Part shown: positions 1 through 12,021 of the stretch, one piece after another
Position numbering within the stretch: position 1 is the stretch's first letter
Layout of the letters: each line of letters starts with the position of its first letter
Assembly: GCF_030253575.1 (NCBI RefSeq)
Contig: NC_080568.1
Coordinates: forward strand, 29,968,501-30,032,500
Source of the DNA: Rhododendron vialii
Lineage: Eukaryota > Streptophyta > Magnoliopsida > Ericales > Ericaceae
Direction of reading: 5' to 3'
Length of the DNA: 64,000 nt
Notes under the pieces: model-generated
What the model was told of the DNA's origin: nothing
The model's input: the letters and a program-made list of their open reading frames with translations, nothing else
Database searches by the model: none
Position numbers and translations under genes: made by a program

Positions 1-74
1 GTCAGTATATGCAGATTATCACAAAGTAACCATATGTTGTAGTATGACAGATTTCATCATCTGTAGTATTCTAG

Positions 75-650
75 TCATAAACCATACCTAGATTTTTGAT
101 TGGCTTCCTTTTTCGTTGGCTTGTGAACTTGTTCTTCTTCTTCTTCTTCCTTTTCCTCGTCCTCATCCTCTACTTCTTCTTCTTGTATATTCTTCTTTTT
201 GTCCTTCTCTTTATTGTCGTTTTTCTTCTGTTTAACAGGGCTAAGTCCCTTTTTCTTGTCATTCTTCTTCTCTTTCTTGTCCATTTTATGAGAATCTCTC
301 TCTTGTTGTGTGACAGATCTTGTCATTCGCTTTGTTGGACTCTGTTTAACTTCATCTTCTTCATCTTCTATTGTTCTTGTTCTCTTTCGAGAGGCAGGCT
401 GTTTAACTTCATCTTTTTCTGCTTCATCTTCTTCTTCATCTTCTATTGTTCTTGTTCTCTTTCGAGAGGCAGGCTGTTTAACTTCATCTTTTTCTGCTAT
501 CTTTTTTGGACTCTGTACTGCTGTTTTTTTCCGTGGTGTCTTCTTCATTCTCATCCTATCTGGAGGCAAAATAACTTGCAATGGTTTCATAGTATCTACT
601 ACAAGTACCAATTCTTTATTAGAGTTCTTTGTTTTCACCATTTCCTGTAA
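75..650 (-). CDS. last exon of a Lys/Glu-rich nuclear-type protein (partial gene)
   Basis: The reading frame is open for about 190 residues and then stops. A good acceptor (TTTTGTTACAG) lies just before codon GAA at about 650, so this reads best as a terminal exon, not a gene starting at the upstream ATG. The product is highly charged. A hydrophobic start (ELVLVVDTMKPLQVILPP) is followed by basic stretches (KRTRTIEDEE), a Lys-rich middle and an acidic run of Glu near the C-terminus. A block containing KDEVKQPASRKRTRTIEDE occurs twice in tandem; the DNA period is 75 bp (copies near 372 and 447). Basic clusters suggest a nuclear protein. I do not recognise the family. Upstream exons were not found; the next kilobase is a tandem array, so the gene may be truncated. 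Confidence 0.4.
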   Translation of the reverse strand, partial: LQEMVKTKNSNKELVLVVDTMKPLQVILPPDRMRMKKTPRKKTAVQSPKKIAEKDEVKQPASRKRTRTIEDEEEDEAEKDEVKQPASRKRTRTIEDEEDEVKQSPTKRMTRSVTQQERDSHKMDKKEKKNDKKKGLSPVKQKKNDNKEKDKKKNIQEEEVEDEDEEKEEEEEEQVHKPTKKEANQKSRYGL

Positions 651-892
651 CAAAACAGCAGAAAATTTGAACAAAATCACCGGATGATGTTGTTATATGT
701 AAGAATCTTCAAATATGGTATAGCACAGAGATGAACAAATAATGACATCTGCCAACTTGTGTTCTATGGATGTTCCTCAATAAAACAGACAAGAGAGACA
801 TCAGTCAACTTGTGTTTTATGGATGTTCCTCAATAAAACAGACAAATGTCGTTATCATTCTGGATTCAGTGCTATGAGTACCAATACACTAA

Positions 893-1560
893 GAATGGAC
901 AACAAATGCAGAGTATGCAACAGATAACAACATTTGTCAACTGATTTGTAAGAACAAACAAAATGCAGAGTACTGATCTTGCAAAATTACAAAGAAGCTC
1001 TAACCAATGGCTACAAACCCTAAATAAACCATAACCAGTAGTAAAGAAACCCTAACCAATGGACTACAAACGCAAAGTATGCAACAGATGACAACATTTG
1101 TCATGTGATTTGTAAGAACAAAAAAAATGCAGAGTACTGATCTTGCAAAATTACAAAGAAGCTCTAACCAATGGACTACAAACCCTAAATAAACCATAGT
1201 CAGTAGCAAAGAAACCCTAACCAATGGACTACAAACGCAGAGTATGCAACAGATAACAACATTTGTCAAGTGATTTGTAAGAACAAATAAAATGCAGAGT
1301 ACTGATCTTGCAAAATTACAAAGAAGCTCTAACCAATGGACTACAAACCGTAAATAAAACATAATCAGTAGCAAAGAAACCCTAACCAATGGACTACAAA
1401 CGCAGAGTATGCAACAGATAACAACATTTGTCAAGTGATTTGTAAGAACAAATAAAATGCAGAGTACTGATCTTGCAAAATTACAAAGAAGCTCTAACCA
1501 ATGGACTACAAACCGTAAATAAAACATAATCAGTAGCAAAGAAACCCTAAATAAACCATA
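893..1560. repeat. tandem array, about 165-bp unit, four copies
   Basis: The phrase AAATGCAGAGTACTGATCTT starts at 961, 1125, 1290 and 1455, a period of 164-165 bp. The units share CTCTAACCAATGGACTACAA and GTATGCAACAGATAACAACA. A partial unit precedes the first full one. The reverse strand reads open as a repeated-peptide frame only because the period is near a multiple of three. It looks like a young minisatellite. Confidence 0.9.
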
Positions 1561-1725
1561 ACAACATGTGGAACAAAACCTAAATTTTTTGGAAGAAAGC
1601 AGTTCGTAGTCCCTAAATGTGTAGAAACAAAGAAACAAAACGTAAATGTGCAGAACAAAGAACCATTACAAAACGTAAATTTGCAGAACGAACCAGTCGA
1701 AGGAAGATGCTGATAATGACGTTGA

Positions 1726-1825
1726 AGGGGACGACGACGACGACGACGACGACAACGGCAACGACGACTGTGGCAGGCGACGAAGGATGGCGACGATGAC
1801 AACGGCAACGACGATGATCGTGAAC

Positions 1826-1870
<45 letters not shown>
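1726..1870. repeat. GAC/ACG trinucleotide tract and (CT)n microsatellite
   Basis: A GACGAC-type tract runs at about 1730-1755, then imperfect ACGGCAACGACGA. A pure CT tract of about 40 bp lies at about 1830-1870. Confidence 0.9.
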
Positions 1871-1872
<2 letters not shown>

Positions 1873-2044
1873 CTTCTGGAAACGTTTTTTGATCGAATAG
1901 AGTGGGGAAAAGTGTGCCCGCTTTTGTTTCAAAACAAGGTTATATTTGGAAACCGGGTCCAATTGTCCTGGTGGCAGTACCAAAATTATTGATGTCCTTA
2001 TTACAGTATTAGTCCCTATACTATGGACCTCTGGCCGAAGCTCT

Positions 2045-4290
2045 CTTATCCTATTTGAGTATTTGAGTTTATTGCGCATGGGGATGTTTTGTTTTCAGAA
2101 ATGTGTTGTCACGGTTTGTTAGTAGAGGCCTGGTACAATACATGAAACTATCCGGGAAAGAATCCTCAACGGTTCAGATTCACTCTTTTCTGAACAGTTT
2201 CATGCAGTGGCAAAGCCAGGATAAGAACTCCGAGAGGGTCGGCTTAATAGAGATATATTTTTTATCGGAACGTATGTTTATTACTATATCACAAGATTTT
2301 TGCTTCCTACTGTAATACATTACATTAATTTCTACATTGAAATGATTCTACCTAATGATGTTAAAGTACACCAATCATTGTTTTTTTTTTTAAAGCTATT
2401 TCAACTGCGCGTCACATGCTTATTTTTTATTTGTGAAAGAAATTGAGAAATAAGAATGTAAAATAATCAATTTTTTTATCAAATCAAATCAAAATTATTG
2501 AGATTCTAAATAGCTATACGCAAATAATTTCGAATAATATTCAAAATCATGTATATACAAAATCAAAATTTTAAAACTCAAACGCTCAGAGGGTCGGGAT
2601 CAGGCCCCCTGGCCCCAACATAGCTCCGCCCTTGATTTCACGTATCTTATCATTTTCGTTGTTAGTATTCTTGTTGAAGTCTTCTTTTTAAAGGAGGAGA
2701 TAAATACATGAACTGGATAAGATCAAGGGATTGAAGCATGGATGACCCCTCTGGGTTGCACTTTCTGGGTAAATTGTCCATATGCATTTTGATGATTTTC
2801 TTTTTTAATATCTTGGCATTTGGATTTTTTTATATTTTATTATTGGTTAATTTTCTGGAGAAGCGGACCAATCCAAACCATGTGCTTGGTTGAACAATTC
2901 AATTTTCGAGGATGAAACCAGGGAAAAACCAAACCAAATTATATGATACGAGAAGTAAAATTTTTAAACCGTGCGCCATTTTTTATGTTCAACTGAACTC
3001 GAGATGACCACATAGGGCAAACATTCCAAACCTTGAGATCACTGGGATCATGTCCGATCCTTACGTTTAAGGCTCTATAATTAGTTAAGGTACACGTAAG
3101 CTGGCCCGCAAATCCGGTTTAAAAAACAAGAAAAAAAAACATCAAACATTCCCTCTCTCCCCTGTTTGTCATAAGTACACAAGCAACAAATAACCCTTAA
3201 ATTTGCAGCAACATGAGTAAACATTCCCTCAAATGGATTTTTTCGAACACGATTTTTATTTGTGGGGTATTTACACAGAATAAATCCTTAAAAAATGATG
3301 AGTACAACCAAAATTCAGCAAAGGACCATTAAAGTATGCGCTCTAAATGTTAAAGCCTCCTTCAATTTAGCTTGTTTTAGTAGTTTGCAAAACAAGTTTC
3401 TAACTGTTTTCCTATTCACATCGGCCGCGTAGAAGAAGCATATCCTCGCGGTTATAATTCTAAAATGAGAGATGCAAGTGGTACTATATGTTACGCGTAA
3501 AAATCTCCTTAATCCTCCAGTTCATACAAGTCGAGGGAGATTTCAGTTGATGCGAGGCAGCATGACTGTAGACAAGCAGCACCTTAAGCATCATCCGAAG
3601 ATATCTTCGAAAAGGCATGGGCAAGTTTCATTGCCCAAAATGAGCAAGAAAAGATCACGAAAAAAACATCCGAATTGCCCAAAGAATGGGAAGAATTGCC
3701 GAGTCTTGATGTCAAAGATGGATCAATGGAGATCTTACAAAGGCTTCCGAGCCTTGGGAGGTGGATATCAATGGGGGTCGAGGCATGGGAAGAACTTCTA
3801 AGCAAAATAAGTACTTGTCCTCCCAGCAATACAGGACAGTCAGCTGGTCTTGACACAAAAGGCAGTGATGCAAATTTGAAATCCAAACCAAATGCTACAA
3901 GAGTAGACAAGGTGGTGACTAGACGTTATAGGGGAGTGAGAAAGAGGCCATGGGAAAAATATGCGGCAGAGATACGAGATTCAACGAGGAAAGGAGCTCG
4001 GATTTGGTTAGGGACTAAACAGCTAAAAAAGCTGCTTTGGCTTATGACAACGCTGCAATAAGAATTAGAGGCACCAAGGCAAATCTCAACTTTCCACTTC
4101 CACTTGAGACCGTTGCTTGCTCACGAAATAATGATTTGAATTGTTCATCGACAAAATCCCACAGAAGCGATTCCTCTGCTAACCCGTTCAGTGGGCATGT
4201 GAAAACACTTTGAATCCTCAAAAACAGGTCTCCAGAGAGTGTGGAGAAACTATGGGCTTGGTTGTGACTAGACAACCACCATTTAAGGTC
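2045..4290 (+). repeat. segmental duplication, copy 1 (contains ERF copy 1)
   Basis: This segment aligns collinearly, same strand, with about 48026-50195. Shared text starts at TTTGAGTATTTGAGTTTATT and runs through non-coding sequence and an ERF-type gene to CTATGGGCTTGGTT. Copy 1 carries about 200 bp of extra sequence near 3280-3490 that copy 2 lacks. Copy 2 carries a short MITE that copy 1 lacks. The non-coding stretch 2316-3470 belongs to this repeat; I see no other gene in it. Confidence 0.9.
3550..4139 (+). pseudogene. ERF/AP2 transcription factor, copy 1, frameshifted
   Basis: The family binds GCC-box DNA through one AP2 domain and acts in the nucleus in ethylene, jasmonate and stress responses. 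Here the domain starts at [20 protein letters not shown] (about 3925-3985) and reads to ARIWLGT. Then four bases present in copy 2 (TTTG, in the FETA codons) are missing near 4016, so the second half of the domain shifts frame. Compared with copy 2, a one-base loss near 3585 also breaks the N-terminal frame, and 3' indels (six extra bases near 4097, eight missing near 4122) follow. The linker between N-terminal region and AP2 domain is open in this copy, unlike copy 2. In the domain W-E-K replaces the usual W-G-K. The style of the domain suggests ERF group IX, which I hold only moderately. Downstream lies a young LTR element. Confidence 0.85.
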
Positions 4291-4450
4291 ATGGAAACAC
4301 TTGAGAATGGCTTACTTGGAGAGTCTGCTTTCCTTTGTGTGACTAAAAGCAAAAAAAGTGAAACATAAATCCTCTTAAATATGGGTAGCATAGGTTACCC
4401 AAAAAACGCATACAGAGAAGACTACAAATTTACCCTCCATGTGGTATGTA

Positions 4451-4455
4451 TATAG
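4451..4455. repeat. target-site duplication TATAG, left copy
   Basis: TATAG directly precedes the 5' LTR. The same five bases follow the 3' LTR at 10146-10150. Confidence 0.95.
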
Positions 4456-5046
4456 TGTTGGAATATTTTTAATAAAATAAATATTAGTATTAACTCCTCA
4501 CCTTTAGTGTTTTACCGTTACAATATTAATGTAGTATTGAAATATTGATTACAAAATAAAGAGTATTTATGCTCTATCATTATCTCTATATTAATGGTTA
4601 TTACTCCTATATATATGTGTATCTCATATAAGGGAATTAAGAGAAAAAAATAGAAAAGACAAAAACTCATGTTCTTAGAGATGTACAAAAAGAGAGATAC
4701 AAATATGTTTGTGTGAAAGTTCACATTCTATTTTCTATATTTTCTATGTTGATTGGGCAACTCGGTTCGTGACTCGTTCCAACCTCTCGGTGGTCGTGAA
4801 CATCGGATGAGGAATGCTTGTGAGCGCTTGGGTTTAATCTTGGGGCTAGTACACTCCGGTGGAACCTTCACGAGGGGAGGAATATTAGCCTTAAGACAGT
4901 GACTACACGACTCTCAATCTCACAGGCAACATCTTTCCTACTTTCACTATTTTCGTACTCTCATGTTTTTCTTATTTGTGTCTTTGCGATCATGTAGTCC
5001 AATGATTCTTGTTATAAAATGATATTTGTGAACCAAAGTTCTAACA
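4456..5046 (+). repeat. 5' LTR of the LARD-like element
   Basis: 591 bp, TGTTGG...CTAACA. The AT-rich first half has TATATATATG near 4608, which could be the TATA region. The second half is more GC-rich. Confidence 0.93.
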
Positions 5047-8000
5047 ATTTAAGGCTAATATTATATTTACCCTCGATGAATTAGGAAATTGATATTGTGT
5101 ATCTATTGAGCTTAACGTCCTTAACCAAATAGCCAAATGAAATATTGTATCTATTGTTATATCTATTTGCTTAAAAGCTCGATCAAATGGTTGTTCTTGC
5201 AAAATTTTACTTTAAGGACACGGTGGTGGAATCTTATAATACACATGTCCATTGTGTAGCCATTAAAGATATGAATCCATTGTTATTATTAACCTCAATT
5301 CATGACCAAATATTCTAAGCCACTAGAATTCGGTGCCTCTCTTTATTTATTGGGAGTAGTAAATTTGTGATTAATAGCTATAGGCACCGAGATGATAATC
5401 AACTCACTTAAGTTTCGGTTACTACAGTGAAAGTTAAGGTCTAGGCTCTTGAATAGTTATAATGACTTCCGTTTTGTTTAGAACATGATTTACAGTTATT
5501 GCACTACTACAACTCATTGTTTGGACAGTTACTTTTTGACAATTCTTGACATGTGCTTTATGGTACATTTATGAGACATTCATACATTCTAATCAATTTT
5601 TGCATGGTAGCAAAGGTGATTCACATTCACATGATATTTGCTAATGGCATTATCTCATTGTTGCATATACTGTGGTGATCCATTTAGTGTGAAAAAAAAA
5701 AAATGACAACTTATTAATACAAGAGTTTGGTTGGTTTCATTTTTGCATTATACTATTTCATCGATATCCTAAGGGTGGAACAAAAGGAAAATAAAACAGA
5801 GATATTTGTTTTTCCTTTCCTTGGATGGAAAAAAGCTTTGTTGGAAACTAAACGGTTAATAAGCTCAGTTTGTATATTGTTAACAGTATCTTCTTCACAA
5901 AGTTATATTGAGAACGCTACTTTGTTATTACTAGTATAATCAGATAGTTCTAGTGGGAAAGTTGGATTTTCACATTTAAAAAAGAACGGAGGATTTTGTC
6001 TTCTCTAGTACAATACCAACTTTTTAAACAAAGTTTGAGAGTAAATAAAAGGTGGCCTAATAATGTTTCGAGAAAAAAAAACCTCGGAATAGTTTTGGAT
6101 TCCACTTGATTTCCGTGGAAGAAGAAACATTGGTTCTACTTTTCCAGTAGACAGATTTATTTAGAAGTGTTGCTAAAACCCTAGAAAATTTGACAAGTTT
6201 CTTGTCTTTGTTCAAACACATTGGTTATAGTTACAGCATTTATTTTGGGATTGCAATATAATTTGTGTATGTAGTGCATGATTGAAGTTGGTTCATACTT
6301 AATAGGAGAGGAAAACGTTTCACCTGAAATGTCTAAGTGTGATTTTGTTAATAAATTTTGACACCTTCAATATCAACATATATACATAAGAGTAACTGAC
6401 AAGAACTCTTTTATATATTATAAATGAATGCGGTGATAATTGGCGTATAAGTATTGCATATTGTGACAGTTACAAACATAAGATTGATGATCGTAAAATG
6501 CATGATTAATGCTATGTGATTGGATTTTCTTGGAAAAAAGGAGAAAAAAAAAATAGCTTGTGTATTTTGTTTTATTAAAAAAAAGAGAGGTTCAATTCCT
6601 TAGATCTAGATTTGGACTTATTTTTTGTTGGTGGAAGTATTTGGTGATTCATTTTACAGGTTGGAGCCGTGAAATTACTGTTTGATATCATTTAGAGTGT
6701 GATTATTTTGTAGCTCATGGGTTATCATGGTTGTAAGTAAAAGATTTTGTGTACTTTATATTGCAAGTATCTATGCATACACCATGAGATTTTGATTGGC
6801 TTTGTACGGAGAAATGATTGGCTATTCATTTTCCCGTGTAATAACTGCCCTATTTAATTGTCTTAATGGTCACCATTGTTTTTAAGGGATTTACAAGTGT
6901 CATTGTGGGAGTACTAGTAACTGTTAGTGGCTTTGAAAGGAAAAAAAAAAAAAAAGCCCACTTAATTCGGCTCTTCTTATAAGGAAGACAAAAGGTTTTA
7001 TTCTAAAAGATCACGTAAATTGCACGGTTAAAGGTTAGCGTAACTATTTTGCATATGGGTTGTGAATACTTATGTGGCATTCTTTGGGATTTTATCACTT
7101 TAGTGCCCAGTTTCTAACAATAGTCTTCACAGTTAGAACCCAATGGGGGGAAATTATTATGGTGGTTACTTGTAGAAGTATGGCCAAGGTTTTTGTGTTC
7201 AATCGCCATCAATGGGTTAAAACTATTGCTTTGTGTATGGTTGTTTGAAATCCACATTGTAATAAGCATATGTACGCGGTTATTTTTCCAAGTCTTGTGC
7301 TGGATTTGGTTTCCCAATTCGGTGGAAAAGATTTATGTCTATAGATGATCTCTTTACGGAAAAAATAAATGTCATGTTCAATTTTTTCGTTATCAAGTCT
7401 ATTGTCATATTTCATGACCCTTTTGTTGCCATGAGTAATGTGTTTTGTTTGGGTAGATATTTGTAAACTTGGTTTTTCAAAAGGTTTTTGTTTTGGAATA
7501 GGTGACTAGTTTTCAAATATTGTTTTGTAGAAAGGCAAAATAAATTACAACCATGGCTATCAGGATTAAGCTTTGTTAATAGATGATTGATTTTGGTTGC
7601 TACCTCAATAATGAGATTTTAAACCATGGTTATAAATGCTCGTATTATTTTGTGACCGTTTGTGAGCATATGTTTAAATTGCTTTTTAATAAGGCAGTGT
7701 ATTTTCTATCATATTTACTAGTATGAGTCTCATTGGTTCATTGGAGTTTTGAAACTTGTGGGGGATGGTCAAACTTAATTATTTTGTGTAAGTTTCAAAA
7801 CTTATTATATGAATTTATTGATTCTTAAAACCATTGTATACGTTCTCGAAATAATATTTCAGTATTCAAGTTTTCCCTTTAACAAAAGCTAGTTGCATAC
7901 CTATGAATGGAAATGTGGGGGTTATTTATAAATAAAAATGGGTTCTGTATTCTTGGTGAATTTGTGTAATGTTATAAAGCTCTCAACAATGTTTGGGCAT

Positions 8001-9554
8001 TTGAGGGAAAAAAAAAAAAGGGGGGGAAGAAATAAAGGGCATAAAGGGATTTTTATCTTTGAAAATGTTTTTAATGTCCTAGGTGGAGAATTGATCAAGG
8101 GTTTTTATCACTTAAAAGGTTTCAAATGTTTTAGTTTTGAGGCTTTAAAAAAGGTTTTCCTTGGACAATATTTATGTAATGATTTGGGAACATGCATTTT
8201 CAAGATTTATAACATCAAAAAGAGTCATATCTCTTTCGATTAAGTTGAGTTTTACTCACCATCTATGGAGGAGTACTCTGAGTAACGTGCGTCAAAATCC
8301 TTTTGTTGATGATGCATATTTTTGTAATAAAATAAGTGGTTAGTTAATCCAATTTCATTTGTGAAATAAGAAATTTCCAGTTGCATAGGATACAACTCCT
8401 ATGAGAGTTTTATTGGAGGTGTATTGACCAAATTCTTTAAAGGTACGCAATACTCTCTTTAATATGCATGCTACGTGGGTATTAAAATTATAAGTATATT
8501 GCTAGTGTTTTGTGGGGGCATATTAATTTTGATAGACTGTGAATTTTGTTTATAAGATTAGCAACCAGTTTGATTGCTCATATCAACTTGCCCTTGCTTT
8601 ATTCCTTTTAAGGAAAATAGATAATGCATGTGGGGTTTCTAATTTTTGTGAATATTGGTTGGATATTTCTTACTGAGAAATTCATAATACTAATTTTTGT
8701 GTTGGCGAGTTGTGTTTGAAATTTATACAGGTGCGTTTTGTAAGCCAACAGGACGAAGTTTGAAATTTGCACCATTATAAGGAGAATAAAGGCTTGAGAA
8801 GCCAAAGCATGCATGCAAAGTAAAATAAAAATTGAGGCATTTATTGAACTCCCAAGAGGAGTTGTTGCCTCTGGACTAGCACGAGGCTAGATCCTAAAAA
8901 TTGTCGAGGGGAATGAGCAAAGCCTATAGGAAGTCACCTAGGGAGGTAACCCAATCTCTGTGACTGGAGATCCCATGAAGGAGATTCAATGGGTAAAAAC
9001 AATCCATATTGCGTGACTTGATATCAGCACTAAAAAAAAAAGTATGAGACACCATATAGAGTTGTTCTCTTGCTCATTCCTAAGGCACAGTGCTAAAGAA
9101 GTGAGAGGTTGAGGATGAGTTTTAACTCTTAATGAATCCAAGGCGAGGATTCTTTCGCAAGGTACATTCCGTCACTGTACCCTTGGAGGATTCACCTAAG
9201 TGGGAGTTGTCGTGAGGCCGCGACTATGAGGCTTGGGCTAGCCTATAGAAATTCCCATGAGAATCAAGGTCGAGTGCATGGCCATTAATAGCACTAACCC
9301 GCGAATGAAAGTCCAATACCGGTACTGTGTGTGTGATATGTTGAACTCTGACTCAAAGGGTCTAGTTCAAGACATAGTTCACTATGATCCTTCAGAGGTA
9401 AACTATTAACACTAAGTGAGGTTCAAGTCCGGAAGACACCTTCACCTATTGCACAGTATATAGTTGCCCAATTTTGTGTTTAGTATGTATTTTCAAAGTC
9501 ATGTGATTTTAAAAGTCAAACTATATAATATTTATTTTATTAAAAGTGGGGGAT
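5047..9554 (+). mobile_element. internal region of the LARD-like element, no protein genes
   Basis: About 4.5 kb, T-rich on the plus strand for the first 3.8 kb. From about 8830 to 9470 the base composition changes to more balanced sequence with short inverted pairs such as AACTCCCAAGAGGAGTT, which may be a conserved structured RNA part. All open frames are 60-101 codons and lack recognisable domains. Confidence 0.8.
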
Positions 9555-10145
9555 TGTTGGAATATTTTTAATAAAATAAATATTAGTATTAACTCCTCAC
9601 CTTTAGTGTTTTACCGTTACAATATTAATGTAGTATTGAAATATTGATTACAAAATAAAGAGTATTTATGCTCTATCATTATCTCTATATTAATGGTTAT
9701 TACTCCTATATATATGTGTATCTCATATAAGGGAATTAAGAGAAAAAAATAGAAAAGACAAAAACTCATGTTCTTAGAGATGTACAAAAAGAGAGATACA
9801 AATATGTTTGTGTGAAAGTTCACATTCTATTTTCTATATTTTCTATGTTGATTGGGCAACTCGGTTCGTGACTCGTTCCAACCTCTCGGTGGTCGTGAAC
9901 ATCGGATGAGGAATGCTTGTGAGCGCTTGGGTTTAATCTTGGGGCTAGTACACTCCGGTGGAACCTTCACGAGGGGAGGAATATTAGCCTTAAGACAGTG
10001 ACTACACGACTCTCAATCTCACAGGCAACATCTTTCCTACTTTCACTATTTTCGTACTCTCATGTTTTTCTTATTTGTGTCTTTGCGATCATGTAGTCCA
10101 ATGATTCTTGTTATAAAATGATATTTGTGAACCAAAGTTCTAACA
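9555..10145 (+). repeat. 3' LTR of the LARD-like element
   Basis: 591 bp. It matches the 5' LTR at every base I compared. It is followed by the right TATAG duplication (10146-10150). Confidence 0.93.
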
Positions 10146-10499
10146 TATAGGAGTATCAAACCAGAAGGTTGTATATTATGAACGATTTGAATTTTCTTAT
10201 TAACTATGCTTTAACTAGATCAAACTGAACCCAATAAAAGCGGCCGGATCTACTTATGCGAATTGGGGTCCAGAGCTTGTCCGAATCCAAGTCCCGCAAA
10301 ACCACCACCAATCAATTCTGCTCTAGTTATGCAATTCCAAGACATTATGGTTCCATCCAACTGCCAGGGCAACAATATAGTGGGGCCAAATTTCCCTCAG
10401 TTCATAAGGTCCAAAAGGGGTACCGTCATATCTCGCAAGGACCATAAGCCGAACAATATCAACAAGTAAAGTATTATCCCACAAGTATTGCCAAACATT

Positions 10500-11090
10500 T
10501 GTCTTGAGTACGCTCGGCAGTTCTTTATATTACTCGGCAGTTCTTAGTATCGTTTGGCAGCTCTTTGTATCGCTCAAAGGTTCTTTATGTTGCTCAGAGT
10601 ACTTCACCAGCTCAACAGACATCTTTATCATTCGGTAAAATATACGGTCGCTCGCTATTGCTCGGAATGTACTGCTATTGCTCGGTATGCAGACATGGTA
10701 AGTTGTAATCTTCTAGAAGTTTCTAGAAGCTTCCTTTAGACTTTTTACATAGCTTACTCCATAAGCTTCCTTACTTTCCATTTATAGTAACTTTCTATTA
10801 ATAGTCTTTACTTAGTCGTTAAGTTTTACTCACCTCTTTCTCTATATAAGCAAAGCTTTCCCCACAACTAAAGTACACAATACAACTCTCCTCTTCTACA
10901 AAAACGGCTTATATTCCTTGCTTTATGTTTCATTTTATCTTCCCCGGGTACTAACTAGCTCGTCGGAGGCTCTACCGGGAGGAACCCCCCTCCGGTTTGC
11001 AGGTACCAAGCTCGGCAAAATGCCTCCATTGCTCGGCAACAATCACCCCAATCTCGGTATACTCGGCGAGCCCCCACTCCATTCAACAGA
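10500..11090 (+). mobile_element. LTR remnant, Gypsy/Tat-like end
   Basis: The sequence has many CTCGGCAG/CTCGGTA-type short repeats, a TATA box (CTATATAAGC, about 10842), and the end motif CTCGTCGGAGGCTCTACCGG followed by CCCCCCTCCGGTTTGCAGGTA. The same end motif, diverged, occurs at 27670-27725. Such GTCGGAG...CCGGGAGG ends are typical of Tat-lineage Gypsy LTRs. I cannot set the left boundary. 10151-10500 holds nothing I recognise. Confidence 0.5.
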
Positions 11091-11103
11091 AGGAGGAAAG
11101 GAT

Positions 11104-11774
11104 TTAAGTGGAATTCACCCCACAAATAGAAGAGGCAATGGCGGATTCTAAGAGTTCTCTAGCCCCATAAGGTTCAGAACGAAAGAGAGTTTTATTCCTG
11201 AGGAGCCAAATGTTCCAACAAGTAAAAGGGAAAACAACACACCACGGGACACCCAATCGGTGTTTAGCCATGGACTCACAATTTTCTTTAAGCCAAAGGG
11301 GAAAAGGGTAGAAGGATAGGATAGCACTGTTGGGGGCACACTCACACACCTAACCAAAAGCTGTCAGCCACCAGACAGGCCGACAGTCCCTAAGAACATG
11401 GTTCGAGTTTTCACTGTCCACATTGCAAATCTCACAAAGATCATTTTGAGTAATTTTGCACATAAAAAGGAGGTCCTTAGTTTTTAGTCTGTTTTAAGCA
11501 GCAAGCCAAAAGAAAATGCAAATTCTGGGATTAGCTTTGATTTTCCAAATCCATTTCCAATTGTCAAACGGAGGAGTACAGACAAAGTTTCTCGTAAGAA
11601 GCCAAGCGGATTTGGAGGAAAAGATGCCAGTAGGAGAGGATTTCCAGACGATGGCATCTGGTTGAGGGTCCAACCTCTGAAGTTGGATGGGTAAAATAAG
11701 GTTAAGAATATTGGGGGAAGAGAGAGAAATGCTGGAAAAGTCCCAGTCATGAAGACCACAAACATCAATAACAT
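11104..11774 (-). mobile_element. LINE remnant (zf-RVT to C-terminal part)
   Basis: Read on the minus strand across frameshifts, the products show the zf-RVT pattern of plant non-LTR elements: WKIKANPRICIFFWLAA, then KDLLFMCK, CEICNVDSENSNHVLRDC, and later CWNIWLLRNKTLF. At least three frameshifts or stops break it, so it is dead. The reverse transcriptase core is not in the window. Confidence 0.75.
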
Positions 11775-11844
11775 TAAGGGTTTGTTCGGCCTAATAAGTC
11801 AAATGGCTTCTTTTTTTTTTTTTTTTGCATTTGTTAGTCTTTCG

Positions 11845-12015
11845 TAGGCGTGGCAAATGGGCGGATTTGGGCCAAAATGGGTAAGTTATAAGTGAGTTGA
11901 GTCTTTAATGGGTCATTGACCCATGTAGAACTCATTAGTTATGAGTCTAATTACTTATACCCAACCCATTTGTTTAAAACCCGACTTGACCCACCCATTA
12001 ACCCAATTATTTATT
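11845..12015. mobile_element. MITE-like 'gggt/accc' element fragment
   Basis: The text GGCAAATGGGCGGATTTGGG and many ACCCA/TGGGT blocks match a common hAT-like plant short element. A related piece in opposite orientation lies at 45885-46065 (TGGGTCTGGATTCAATTTGC). Ends are not clear. Confidence 0.4.
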
Positions 12016-12021
12016 TAAAAA

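Larger units (their letters stand above)
4456..10145 (+). mobile_element. complete non-coding LTR retrotransposon (LARD-like), 5690 bp
   Basis: Two 591-bp direct LTRs flank 4508 bp of internal DNA, and a TATAG duplication flanks the whole. The LTRs begin TGTTGG and end CTAACA. By eye they are identical, so insertion is recent. A polypurine tract (AAAAGTGGGGGA, about 9542-9553) abuts the 3' LTR, setting plus-strand orientation. I found no standard tRNA-Met binding site after the 5' LTR. No gag or pol motif (zinc knuckle, protease DTG/DSG, RT YxDD, integrase) can be read in the internal part; the longest frame is 101 codons and unrecognised. Size and lack of coding fit a large retrotransposon derivative mobilised in trans. 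Confidence 0.93.

Noticed and set aside
893-1560. CRISPR-like spaced repeats
   Set aside because: The units are 165 bp with no unique spacers, in plant nuclear DNA.
1000-1638. 212-codon minus frame with three repeated blocks
   Set aside because: It is the tandem array read through; the 165-bp period is a multiple of three, so the frame stays open by chance.
1666-2079. Open frames on both strands through the (CT)n and GAC repeats
   Set aside because: They come from the simple repeats and have no conserved domain or codon pattern.
7938-8243. 101-codon frame inside the LARD-like element
   Set aside because: No gag, pol or other domain; it contains a poly-A/poly-G run and is likely chance in AT-rich DNA.
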